Shown piece by piece: positions 46,201 to 58,200 of a DNA stretch of 64,000 nucleotides; positions within the stretch are counted from its first letter, which is position 1, and the number at the start of each line of letters is the position of its first letter. The notes beneath the pieces are model-generated. The model made no database searches. It saw nothing but the letters and a program-made list of their open reading frames with translations, and had not been told where the DNA came from. A program made the translations under genes and the position numbers. Source of the DNA: Archilochus colubris (lineage: Eukaryota > Chordata > Aves > Apodiformes > Trochilidae); contig CM041101.1 of assembly GCA_023079485.1 (NCBI GenBank), forward strand, positions 7,653,501 to 7,717,500. The letters are read 5' to 3'.

Positions 46201-49200
46201 AGCAGAAGAATCACATAAAGCAATAAAAATAAAAATAAAAAGCTTTCTAACTCAGTTAAGCTGGGTTCAACTACTGCAGAAGCACGGCATTTGCTACAAC
46301 TTGCTTTGCTAAAGGAAAATCTGGTATGCATCTGTACAAAACCCACCACTTTAACTTTAAAAAAGTATTTGGAATTTGTCTTTAAAGAAAAAAACTCATC
46401 TGAAATAACAACAGAATAGTTGTGAATAGTTAACATGCAGCTAATAATTTGACAAGCTGCTTTTAGAGTCAGATATAAGAACAAGACTTCCATCTGAGTG
46501 ATGAAGTCTATTACAAAGGCACAAGGTGAACTGACAGAAATGTGCTTAATTGTCTTGACTTGGCTGGCTGAAAATTCAGACTTTGCATGTGGCCATCACC
46601 ACCCATGTGTGCACTTCAGCAATGGACTTGGTTGTGTCCCAGTTTGGTGAGCTCTGCTGGGGAGCCTGCCAAGCTGATCAGCTTTTTGTCAGGGGACAGT
46701 CTGCTCCCCAGGTGCTGGTCAGACAGACCCCAGCTCACACACACACACAAACCCATGTTGCTTGCCTAGTATCACTCCACTGACTGGCTGACAGCAGAAG
46801 TAACTGCAACAGCTCCAGAGGACTGTAAGATTTACAGGGCTGATGATCTTCCTGAACTGCAGTGGCAGGCAGGTGGGCAGGACCTCTGAGCTCCTTCTGC
46901 TTGGGCAGGGATAGGCACAAGGCTTTGCTCTGGTTTTCCTTTAGCAAAGCTTTTACTTCAGCACTGAAACAACACAGTTTGCACATGTCACCTGGAGCCA
47001 TGAGGAACACAAACGCCCACAGAGGTACAGAGAAGCACTCAAGTCAGACAGACAGGAGTTGCTTGAAGAGGAAAGATAACATACCTACCCTAGCCTTAAA
47101 ATAGGAGCAGCGTAAGTGAGCTCAAATGATAGCAGGAGAGGCCTCAGAGATGAAGAAGTCGCTCCTGTCTCTAGAACATTTGTCTCATTCTCCATTACCA
47201 TTCACGTCTTACAGTCATGGGGAGAGAGATTGTGCTAATGGCAATCTTTAATGTCAGTGACTGATGTGACAGCAAAGTAACAAAAGATGCTGCATGGGAA
47301 TGAGACAGCAGGGTCCTGGGGGTGGGTGCTACCTCTGGACTTGGGACAGGTTTGCTGTGATACTGCCAGAGTTTGTAACCCCACTGTCACCTGCCTTGAG
47401 CAGGGCTGTGCTGGCCAGACCCTCCCAGCATGGGGAGGGAATGGGTGTCCTGGGGACAGAGCCCCTGAGCTGGTGTGGACACAGAGCAGAGTGTGCCCAC
47501 CTGGGACCTGATGAGCCTGTTGAACAGCAAAGGATGCCAGGAAGGGGTCAGTGACAGCACTTGGCATTGGCACACAGTGTCCACACTGAGGGCCACCTGC
47601 CCGCTGGCTGCAGCCGCTAGCTGCAGTCACAGTTCTTAGCTTGTGGTCCTTAAGCATTTCACTTCACTCCAGCTTCACTGCAACTGCAAAACTTGCTGCT
47701 GGCATCTCCAGGGCAGCCTCAGATGAGCACTGAACCCTTCCTGAAGCCCTTCACTGTCCAAACACAGCCATAACCCAGTGCCTGACTCTGAGGACATCTC
47801 TTTGATTTGCTGCCTACTGGTGTAGTGCTCAGCTGGTAGCAAAGATTTCTGTATCTCTGCAAACAAAGCCTGCTAAATGTGTATATTTTTCTGTGTCAGC
47901 TCCATCAGCACATATCTATGTTTACAGGAACATCCAAGGAGCAGAAAGCCAGTGAGAAATGGGCTTTCCCTGGGGCAGCTGGGAGCTGTGGCCTTGCACC
48001 TCCCAGTCCCTGCAGTACCTGCCATGGGCACTGTGCTTGAATCGAACAGGAGACAGCCCCAAAATTACCCAGCAGAGCAAAATGAGAACAGGAAGGCTAT
48101 TGTGACAAAACCAGAAACTGTGCTGGAAAAACAGGAAGGAGGCTGAGGGAAGGTGATGCTTGCAGTTCTGTGGGACTGGCTGGGAACATGTGGCTGGGGT
48201 GAGAAAGAGAAGGACACTGAGGAAACATCCCAAACACTAACTGTGCCCAACTGCAGCGGTCCTGGCAGAGCCCAACTGCTGAGAAAGCACCTTGCAGAAG
48301 CAGCAATCAGCAAAGATGGGATCTTCTCAGCTCCTGACTGCTGCCTCCTTATTTCTAACCCAATTTCATCACCATTAGCCAGGCCTACTCTGTCTCTTCC
48401 CTGCTCTGGAGCTGACTTCCTGATGGACCCCCAGACTGGTCAGACCCACATCTGTGTGACACAGCCATATGCTTGGGGCAGGGTCACTGAACTCCTATGT
48501 CACCTCAGGCCCCAGTGCTGCCTCTAAGACCAGAATCTGGATTAATTTTCAAGTCTGTTTACAGCCTTTAGACATGGAAGCTGCTTCTTGCTACATATTC
48601 CTGTACCTTACTCTCATCTCTTTTCTGACTCTCATCTCTCATTCTTGACTCCTGTTTTTCATACTTGTTTTCATCAGAGAGCAATTCCAGTCACTGACTG
48701 TGTGAAAACCTCCCCAACCTTCCCCAGAAGTGTCCTGACAACCTGACACCCCTCTCTCCTGCCACACAGCCCCCTTTATCCCCAGGGTGCTCAGATGAAC
48801 GACATTCAAGGAAATCCTCTCTCTATTTAGAAACTTGTTTCCATCCAATCAGGTTTTACCTTTTCTGCTTGGCTGAGCTCGTCCTTATTCCTGAGCTTAT
48901 CCCTGTGCTTGGAATCTGGGTCAATGCTTTCATCTTCTAAAAACTGCATGTTCATATTCAAAAGCCAAGCAGCAGTGCGGTCCAGGGCATTGGGGTTCAC
49001 AGGAGAAGGGGCCTACAATGAAACATACAACCATAACAAAAGAAAAACCTGTAACAGAAATGGTCATGAAGCTGGAGAGAATTTCCTTCTGAGCAAGCCC
49101 TCTCCCATGCTGTTCAAACAGCACTGAACAAGCCTGAACTGCCAGAGTAGTAGGGGTGGGGGTGAGGACCAACTCCTGTTCTGCACCTGCACATTGTTTT

Positions 49201-52200
49201 GGGTCAAGCAGCCTCTGACAGGGTAAATTCTTTCCTGTGCCACCCTACAGAACAGAGGTGCAACAGGGTGCTGCCATGGGGTCCTGCTGACAGTATCAGG
49301 CTCAGGTTTCTGAGCATGTCTTGTCCCCTCAGAAGGCACCAAGCTGCAGGCAGACGGAGTGGCTTGATGGGGTATATTCATGCTGCAAGCTGAGAAGTCA
49401 CTCAACTCTTCAGCGTCTTTACTGAGCCATCTTTTTGCTTGCTGTGAAGATTCTGAACAAATAAAATCAGCTCTGCAAACTGAAATATTGTTTTGGGTCA
49501 TGCAGGTACCTTCTTGGAAGGAGAGGTTTCTTTTTTGGCTGTGACTACACTTAGGATGCTGGAGAGGTCAAAATGCTCAACATCTGAGCAGTTCATCCCC
49601 AGGTTTGTTTGTCTAGCTGTGGTGCTGTTCTACTGTCCATGACCTAGAGCTGTGGCTGTTGCTTTTCAGTCCTACCCTGGGCAGGAACTGCAAATTGCAT
49701 TGCATAAATATTTTCCAACCACATTACAAGGTCGAGGAAGTGAATCTCCAGCTATTTTCTCTCCATCCTGACTCATTTATAAACTGCAGTAAACTGTTCT
49801 TTGATTGAACACAAGGGATCTGGAAAGACTTGGTCAAGGGAATTCAAGTTATCGAGTCAGAAATGTTGGGGACTTGCTCCTTCATTCAAACCTCAGGACA
49901 GTAGAGAAACCAAGCAGCAGAATAGGAGGTTCCATACTTGGAAGAAATGGGGACTGGTTTAATCACCTCACTGCTGGTTGGTAAGTCTTCCTATGCCATC
50001 TTCGAGTCTGCTCTTGTACTTCATGCATTTTGCATCTGAAGTGAACATCACTTGCTGCAAATCCTCACCTGGCTTGAGGCTCTCTGCTTTACTTGCTTCT
50101 CCAGCTCAAACACTGCACCTGTGGTGGCAGCTCAGAACTCCTGGCTTCAAGGAGCAGTGGCCACATGGGTTCATTTCAGCAGTGTTAAGACCACTGGTTA
50201 AGAATGTCAATGAACAAAGCTCAGCCCACTGTGCACAGACAGGTCCTTCTGTCTCTTCACTCTCTGAAGAAGTAAAAAAGGGTATCTGATCCAGCCTGGG
50301 ACAGCTTGGAAGTCAGTTCAGGAGATGAACTTAAGAGAAGTAGAGGAAGAGCTGGCAAGAATGAGGTTCACAGACTTCTACTAAAATGGCCACCAAATGG
50401 AGTTTCTTTGTTCTCAAACAGCATTTTACACCACCAACTATAAGCAAGCAGTTTCATTATGGTTTAGAGATACTCTTTATGCAAGAGTAGGAGAGGTCTT
50501 CTGAGGTCTTCAGGTCTTGAGAGAAACTTTGAGAGGATAATAGGGGTGGGTGGAGGAAAGATCTGCACACACAACTTCGCCAGGGCTTTCTGAAGGTCAC
50601 ACAGAGTTCACTGTTGTCTTGCTGGAAGAAACTACTGTCAAACAGGCTGCTGCTGCTTGCAGAGCTCTGTGCCCTCTGCACCTGATGAGCATTGATCCAC
50701 ATTATACAAATGCTGCTACATGGCATGATTGCTAATGTCAGTGCTTAGGAATCAATGCTGTGTGCACAGAGCAGCTCCAGATGGGGCTGAGACATCACTG
50801 CGGTGGCAGCAGTGACCAAGGCCTCCATGGCTGCCATGTAAAGGAGAGGTACTTGTACCAACTCTGTTGCTCTTTCAACACTGCACTGCTGAAAAGGTGC
50901 CTGAATACTGTGCCTGGGCTGAGACGCAGCGACCACTTGCCAGCTGTCCACATGCTCTGGGTTTACATTACTTTTAAAAATCTTCCTTTAGGCACTGAGA
51001 GACCCTACTGTGTTAATTTTCTACAGGATTAGTTCTGAAATGTAGAATGAATAAATGAGCACTAGAAAAACAATTTATCCATGCCAAGAAAACCAGAGGG
51101 TTCGGTCTGTGTCCTACTGCTTTCAATTTTAGCACCACGAAGAGTAAAATTTATTTCTGTGCAGACCAGCACATGGTCTGGGACCTGAGTCACTGCAGGG
51201 CTCTGCACAGCAGGAACTTCATCCTGCGTGGGGAGCACAGCCCCTCCTGACTGCTCCCACCTCCCCAGGGGCACGGACAGGGCGGTCTCACAGAGCAAAC
51301 GGGAGTGTCCAGGAGAGCCATGGATCCGCTGGGACAGGAGCCACAGCAGAGAGACTTTTAGTGACGAGAAGATCAGTGCCTGGTCCATGTCTGGGAGATG
51401 GCGCAGGGTTGGCTATGGCATGGGATGAGAGCCTGGGCATGGAGAGGCAAAGCAGTGACAAGATGGTAGAGCAGGCCAGAGGCATGGCTGCCACAGCCCT
51501 CGTGTCTTTGTCACCTACTGCCTTGTGTCAGTCACACACCAACATGCCACGCAAGGGAGGAACACTGAGAAGGAACACGGTCTGTGCCCCCGTCCCAGGA
51601 CAGCCTCCTCCTCAGGCCAAGCCGGGTGCAAGAGCTGAGATCCCCACATGCAGTGCCACTGCAGGGCTGTCACCGATGTGGTAACTCGGTGCCACAGTGA
51701 CATCCCCTCCCACAGCAGCAATCCCCACCAGCCAACGCCACCTCCAAGTCCGCAGTCTGACCCTTCCCATCCTCTCCAACGCCTGGCATCCGGACTCACC
51801 TGTTTGTGCATCGTGCGCTGCTTCATCTCTGGGCTGTCACCCTTGGAGGAGGAGGACTGCTGACGGAGCCGGGCCCCGCTGCCTGGCCAGTCCGGCGAGG
51901 AGGACATCATGCTGCCACTGGAAGGCCGCTGGTACTGAACCGTGTTGAGCAGGGATGGTGGTGTCCGTCCCCGGCTGACGGGCGGGGGTGGCGGGGGCGG
52001 TTGGTCTATCCGCCGCTGCGGCCCCGCGCTGTTCTGCCGTGGCATGGTGGGCTGACCACCCTTCTCTGTCAGCGAGAGCTGCCGGCGCGCCAGCTCCCCT
52101 GTCCGGCGGGTGAAGTCCTCGCTGGCAGTGGGGGCGGTGAAGCCGTGTTTGTTGGCTGTCAGCTCCTCGCTGTTGCTGTGGGAGCTGAGCGAGCTGTGGC

Positions 52201-55200
52201 ACTCGGAGCTGGAGTCGCCCAGGCCACGGGGGGAGAGCGGCAGCCCGGCGGCCATCTGGTAGACGGGGTTCTGGAAGGAGAGGGGCGCCAGGAGCTGGGG
52301 CCGGCCGGGAGCGCTCTCGCCGCTGGGTGTGGTGGGGGTCTGGCCCACCCGGCGCACGGTGGCCATGCCCGTCACGCTGTTCTGCTGAGTCCGCGTGGTC
52401 CATACGCCCTGCAACTGCCCGAGAGATGACTGACTGTCATTGAGCGAGTCAGCCGTGCCGGGAGCGTTGGCCCCACTGTCCAAGAGCCGATTGTCCTGCA
52501 AGTCCACCATGGACAAACTCTTGCTGCCATTAGACATCTGCACGTCGGGCTCATTGGCCTCTGAGTAACTGGAGCTTCGGGCAGGAGAGGGCTGGGCCCC
52601 AGCAGACCTTGTGACAAAAAACAAGTCCTTGTTTTCAGGGGTTGGAGATGGTAACCGTGTGAAATCTATCAGACTGCGGGGAAGTCAGTGCGTAAGGAAG
52701 AGGAGAGGAAAACAAAACAAAAAAGAAGAGTTGTGAATGCTACACCGGAGCAGGAAAACAAAATCACTCAGAAGAAATAAGCGTGGCACGGCTGTGAGGG
52801 ACAGGGACATAACCCAGAGGCTGAGCTGGGCTGGCCAGGGGTGCTGGTGGGGAGGGATGGTGTGAGGGGAGCTGAGGGATGGAGGGGTGTGGAGGAGCTG
52901 GGGCTCCGGGGAATATCCTGGCCAGAATTTGTACAGCATGGAGCTCCACGGGGGCCTGATCCACACTAAGCCTCCGAGGGTCAGACAGAGCAGAGCTGAA
53001 GCTCAGCACCTGAAGTGGATCCACCCATTCCTCCTGCTGCAACACTCATACGGGCAATATTGATTTCTTGGGGATAGGAAGAAAGAGCTTTACAGAAGCT
53101 TAATGTGAATATACCACTGATCAAAGACGGTGCACTGTAAGCAAGTATTTGGGTGAAAGCACATTGTCAGAGATCCTCCATGGCATTAGATCTAAATAAT
53201 TGTGCCTCATGCTGGGAAGTCTTAGAGATGAAAGCTCTGATTACAGCAAGTCCAGCATCATTGCTGCCTTTCATTCCTGTTAAATATGCAGTTTCCACTT
53301 ATAAGCTGTTTTACTAGCAGAGTCTTTCAGTTTGTGTGGGCTCCATTACATTCTCCACAAACAGAAACGTTGTAGGTCTGCATCAGTCATCTTCCCCATG
53401 AATGGAACTCCTCACATTATTAGGCCAAAAAGCATCTCAGGTGACTGGGCCTGTGAGTCACTGCTCACCATTAAAAACACCCAGTATTATAAGAACTGGA
53501 CAGAGTAGACTGGAATTCATTGTAAGGTCTCTAGAGCTTGGCAGCTGTTAGGGAAATGTCTGGATCTGGATCTCATTGAATTCAGCACATATTCTGTCTT
53601 ACAAAGACAGATAAGGCCAATCCAATAAATCTCACATGCTCAGAGACCTAATGAACATAATGGGGATACCCATCACTTTGAGGTTAGCACAAACAAGTCC
53701 TCAAAGGATGAGCATTTTGCTTCTCCAGCTGAATCTCACTGGCTGAGACCAGAACTACCATGTTCTTGATTTACCAGACCACATCCCCAGTTCCGGCTCT
53801 CAAGGGACCCGGGATGAAGCCACGTGCCTTCACCATTGCCCTCTGTTCTGCCTGGATTCAGAGCTGAACCACATCCAGTGTCAGTTCTCCAACTGGAAAG
53901 CCTAGTCAATGGATCAGGCCACTCCACCCTACACCCTGCCTGTCCCTGCTCAGGTTTTGGCAGTAGATGGCTATTCCTTATTTCTCTGGTCTGTGGCCAG
54001 GCCACCCTTCATGCTCTTACCCAGATAAGTCATTCTCTATCACCATTTTCTGCAGCCCTGCAGAGATGCTGTTGCCAGCGTTAGGCGTGGACGCGGTGTG
54101 ATCGGCCGTGACCGAGACCTGCACGCAGGCTGGGTTACTGAGTGCTGAGTTGACATCCCTCAGGATCCGAGGCAGAGGCCCAAGTTTTGTTGTAGTGCCC
54201 TGGGCAGAAAAAAGAACAGAATTACCACCAACATCTTGTATTTCTGCCAAGAGTACTGTGGGCTTTGCCAATTGCTGGACGGACTCTTCAGTGAAGCACA
54301 TTAACAACACTCATTTTCTCCATCATTTACCCCCACTGCTGAGGCTATGGGATGTCCCAGAACATGTGGCTTTGGAAACCATTGGCTGCTGTGGAGCAGT
54401 GAAAGTGTGATTAACAAAGTTCAGATACTGATGAAGACAGCTATAGCCAAGCCTGGTCCAGGTCTCTTGACAAAAATCCTTTTAATTAAAAAGAAACCTT
54501 TTGAATCTGCTGGGGCAGAAAAAACCCTGATGTTCAGCACCTCTGCTTTCACATCCCACCTGCCCCTCCATCATCACCTCCCCTCCATCAGCACCTCCAA
54601 TGATAAAGAGCAGAGGAGGGTAAGATCTCAAAGAGGATGTAAAGAACGAGCATGTGCAAAGGCTGGGGAAGTGCAAAGGGCTGGTAACAGCTCTGCTGTG
54701 CACAGACACAGCTAATGGTCTGGTACCTAATGGACACAGGGAGGTGTGTGGTGTGGTACCTAAGCCAGCACTGGCCAACTTTGCTGCCCCTGCCACCCTC
54801 CCAGATACCTGCTCCAGCTGAGAAATGACTTCCCAGAGCAGCGAGTGCAAAGTGGACAATTCCCGGCCCAGGTCAATGTAGCCTTCAAAGCCAGCTGTGT
54901 TTGAGAGGGTTTCAGGATTGGAAATCTCCAGTAGAAATCTCTGCATGTTAGTCCATTCATGTTCCAGGAACTGATTCATAAAGGACATATATTCCTCTTT
55001 GCTGCCAAACCTATTGAGAGAGCCATACAAATTTCAGCTAAATTCTGTAAATAAAAGTGCAGCCAACAGAAGGTTACCTACACAGGTAAAAATAGCAGAG
55101 CCTTCCTCTGGCATCTGAACCCTTCAAAGCCTTTGGGATCCCTGGGTTGCTAGCAAGCACATGGTGAACCTCACTAATCATGGAACCAAAAGTAACTACA

Positions 55201-58200
55201 GCCTAATCCAGCTAAGTTCTCATCAGCATGGGATCTACACAGTAGAAATGAAGGTGAAAGCTAAGAAACAAAGCTGCTCTTGGTAATGAAGTGTATCTCA
55301 CTGCTGGGTCAGGACACAGCCTCTAGAAATAGGACCTGTCACTGGAAATAAAGAAATTGTGACAGCAAGCACCATCAGCTGATGAGAGGGCAGTGACTGA
55401 TGCTGGTAGGAATCCTGCACACTCTCCTGCAGGCACTGAGGCCAACCCCAGCACTGCCAGTGCTGCTGCCCCAGCACAACCCTGCTGGGGGTCACCCTGC
55501 AGAGCCACATCCACGCTTGGGCCAGCCTATTTGTCCCCTTGGGCTTCCTACAACCTCCTTCTGTTCACCAAGCACTTCACCCAGACTTTGCTCTCAGTTA
55601 GATGTCTTATTGAGAGCACAAGAGGGAGGGCCCATGGTTCAGCTGTACCACCAGTGGCTGGTGCTGTGCTGGTGCTGTGCTGGTGCCAGTGATGCTGTGA
55701 GGAGGGACTCAGCTCTGTGCCATCAACAGGACAGCTCAGCTTGATCACTCTGGCTTGACTAATGTCAGCTTAGTTAAAGAGTCTTTCCTGCAAAGTGCTG
55801 AAAATCTGAAAACCCTTTTGTGAGAGACTGGTCAGGAATATAGGGAATTTCTGTCATCTCGTGTAACATGCTTGTACGTCTTCCACTCCTGTCTGTGTGT
55901 ATGTGTGTGCATTTCTGACTGACAGTGTGTGTACTAAGCTAGTTTCCAAATCTAAGAAGCTTTAGACAGAAACTGTCCATTCATGCTTCGGAAAACTCAT
56001 CATTTTGATATCAGAGCTCAGGATAAGTAGCTCAGAGATGCAGCCAGTGGAAACGTTTTCAGAAATCTCTCTCTTTGTTTCCATCAAACCAATGGACTGA
56101 GTTAGAAATTGATAGTGCCCCCATTCTTTTGTCCTATCTTCCCAATTCAGGCAGCTGCATTTTAATAGCAGAAAAAGTCCCAGAGCTCACAGGAGTCAAA
56201 AAACAGCTCCTGAGCTCTGCACACCATTACTGGTGCTTGGGTTGTGATCCTGTTGGTGCCTGTGAAGGGAAGTGGGCAGTGCAGCCATCATGGGACAAAG
56301 GACCTGACTGTGCCGGGCGTTCCTGCTGCCCCGCCTGCTCAGCTGTGTGGTCAGAACAGCTTGTTTTCCTTCTCATAAAACATGTCCTGTTTTGGAAATT
56401 TGAATTATCTCTCTGACCCAACAGCGAGGGAATGGGTCCCAGAGAGACAGGGGTGAAAAAGCCAACAGGAAACAAACAGGCCCTTTCCCCTGAGGAAAGG
56501 AGTGGTCAGTGTGGGACCATGGCTCTGCCTACACCCCCAGAGCTGCCTTCCCCCTCCCATGCCTGCACCCCGGCTTACTTGGCAAAGTTGGCAAGGTTCT
56601 GGGTGACCTTGGCAATGAGGGTCAAAGTGCGTGCAGTGCGGTCATCGGGGTACTCCTGCAGGAGGTTGAAGAGGGACGGGGACATGATGGCAGGACAGAG
56701 GAACCGGAGGAACAGGGAGGCACTGATCAGTCGCTCACTGATGTCCGGGCGGCCTCGGTTGCTGCATTCTTGTCTCCATGAGGCAAAAACTTCCTTGAGC
56801 TCTCTTGGGAAGACACTGAAACAACAGGACATGCAGGGATGGTGAGTTCAAGGGCAGCATGGTCAAGCTGCCTCACAGCAGTAACAAAACATGGTTCATA
56901 GCAGCTGTGGGGCACGGCCCAGACCTCTGCCATGGTCTCACCCTGCTGATCCACACCATTCACAGTGTGGATCTCTTGGCCTTTCCCTTGCAGAGTGCCT
57001 GTGAGGAGACTCAAACAGCACAGGAAAAAGCAAAGCTGCTCCATAAAATTGTAAGAGAAGCAGCTCCCACCAGACTAAGATTCCTGGTTGTGCTGGATAC
57101 CAAAGCCCTGGGCAACTGGGAGGCCAGAGGTACAAAACAAACACTGCAACACAGCTCTTCACGGGTCGGGTGGCTGCCAGGGGGGCTTCAAAGTGGGGGC
57201 AAGCTCAACCACCAAGGTGGAGAGTGCCTCCTGAAGGAACACAGCACCACAGTCTTGGAGGGAGGGCTGTGCAAATTGTAATACTCCTGTTCAAACACCT
57301 GGGATCAAGTCCTGCTGTGATGAGTACAAACACAGAGCCCCACCACAGTTTCTCCTGTCTTGTAACTGCACAGACCTCAGCCTGGCCCTTCCTGGATACC
57401 AGAACTCCCTTGGGTCCAGCAGACACTTGCTGCAGCAGCTCTTATCACTGGAGATCTTGCTGCCTGTTTCTGCTCAGCCCTCCCCAGCTCCCTGCTCCCA
57501 CCTTATCCTGTTCCCAGCATGTATTATTTATTCAGCTGGATACTCCCACCCACAGGAACATGATGGCTATGGATCCCACCACACTGCCCTTGGTCCCAGG
57601 GGACCTGGAGGCTGCCCTGGTCAGCAACCACTGTCTGTGTTCCAAAGCCAGAGCTGTTTACTGACAGAGCTGGATGGTACAAAAGCAGACTGAAGAGGGG
57701 TTAGACTCCATTTTAGACCATAAATCTCCTTTACTAACAGCCATTTTGGAGGAAGCTTTCCCAGTTTTACTGCAGAGACTATCTGGGAGAAGCAAAGCCA
57801 TGTCAGTTGGCTTCTCACTGGCCTGCACCTCCCCTGGGACTGGCATCTGAGCCTCATATGAGTTGAGAAGGAGAGAAAACCTCGGGAGCAGCATGGCCAG
57901 AGACACCATCCACTGTCCAGCAGCTGCAAGACCAGCTGCAAAGCTCCAAAACAGAGCACTCGGAGCAAAGAACCACATGTGCATGCTGCCTGGTCTTTTA
58001 CCCTGTGCTTTATAAATAACATTAGCTAACATCTTTGGCTGGATAAATTCTCCTCTGTCTTTGGCTTGATACACACAATTGGACAAAGCTCTTTTACTTC
58101 ATGGTATTTGCCCAGAAACAGGAGAATCCTTTAAGCAATTTAAGGCTTGAATGATCAGGACAGGTTGTACAGTTACTGGAAAGTAAACAGTTGAAAACGT

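Noticed and set aside
51806..52429. 207-codon + strand open frame opposite the large DAB2IP exon, and the shifted 188-codon minus frame at 51837-52403
   Set aside because: Both overlap a well-supported coding exon. Their composition (Arg/Pro/Ala-rich) is what GC-rich codons give in shifted or antisense frames; there is no family similarity.
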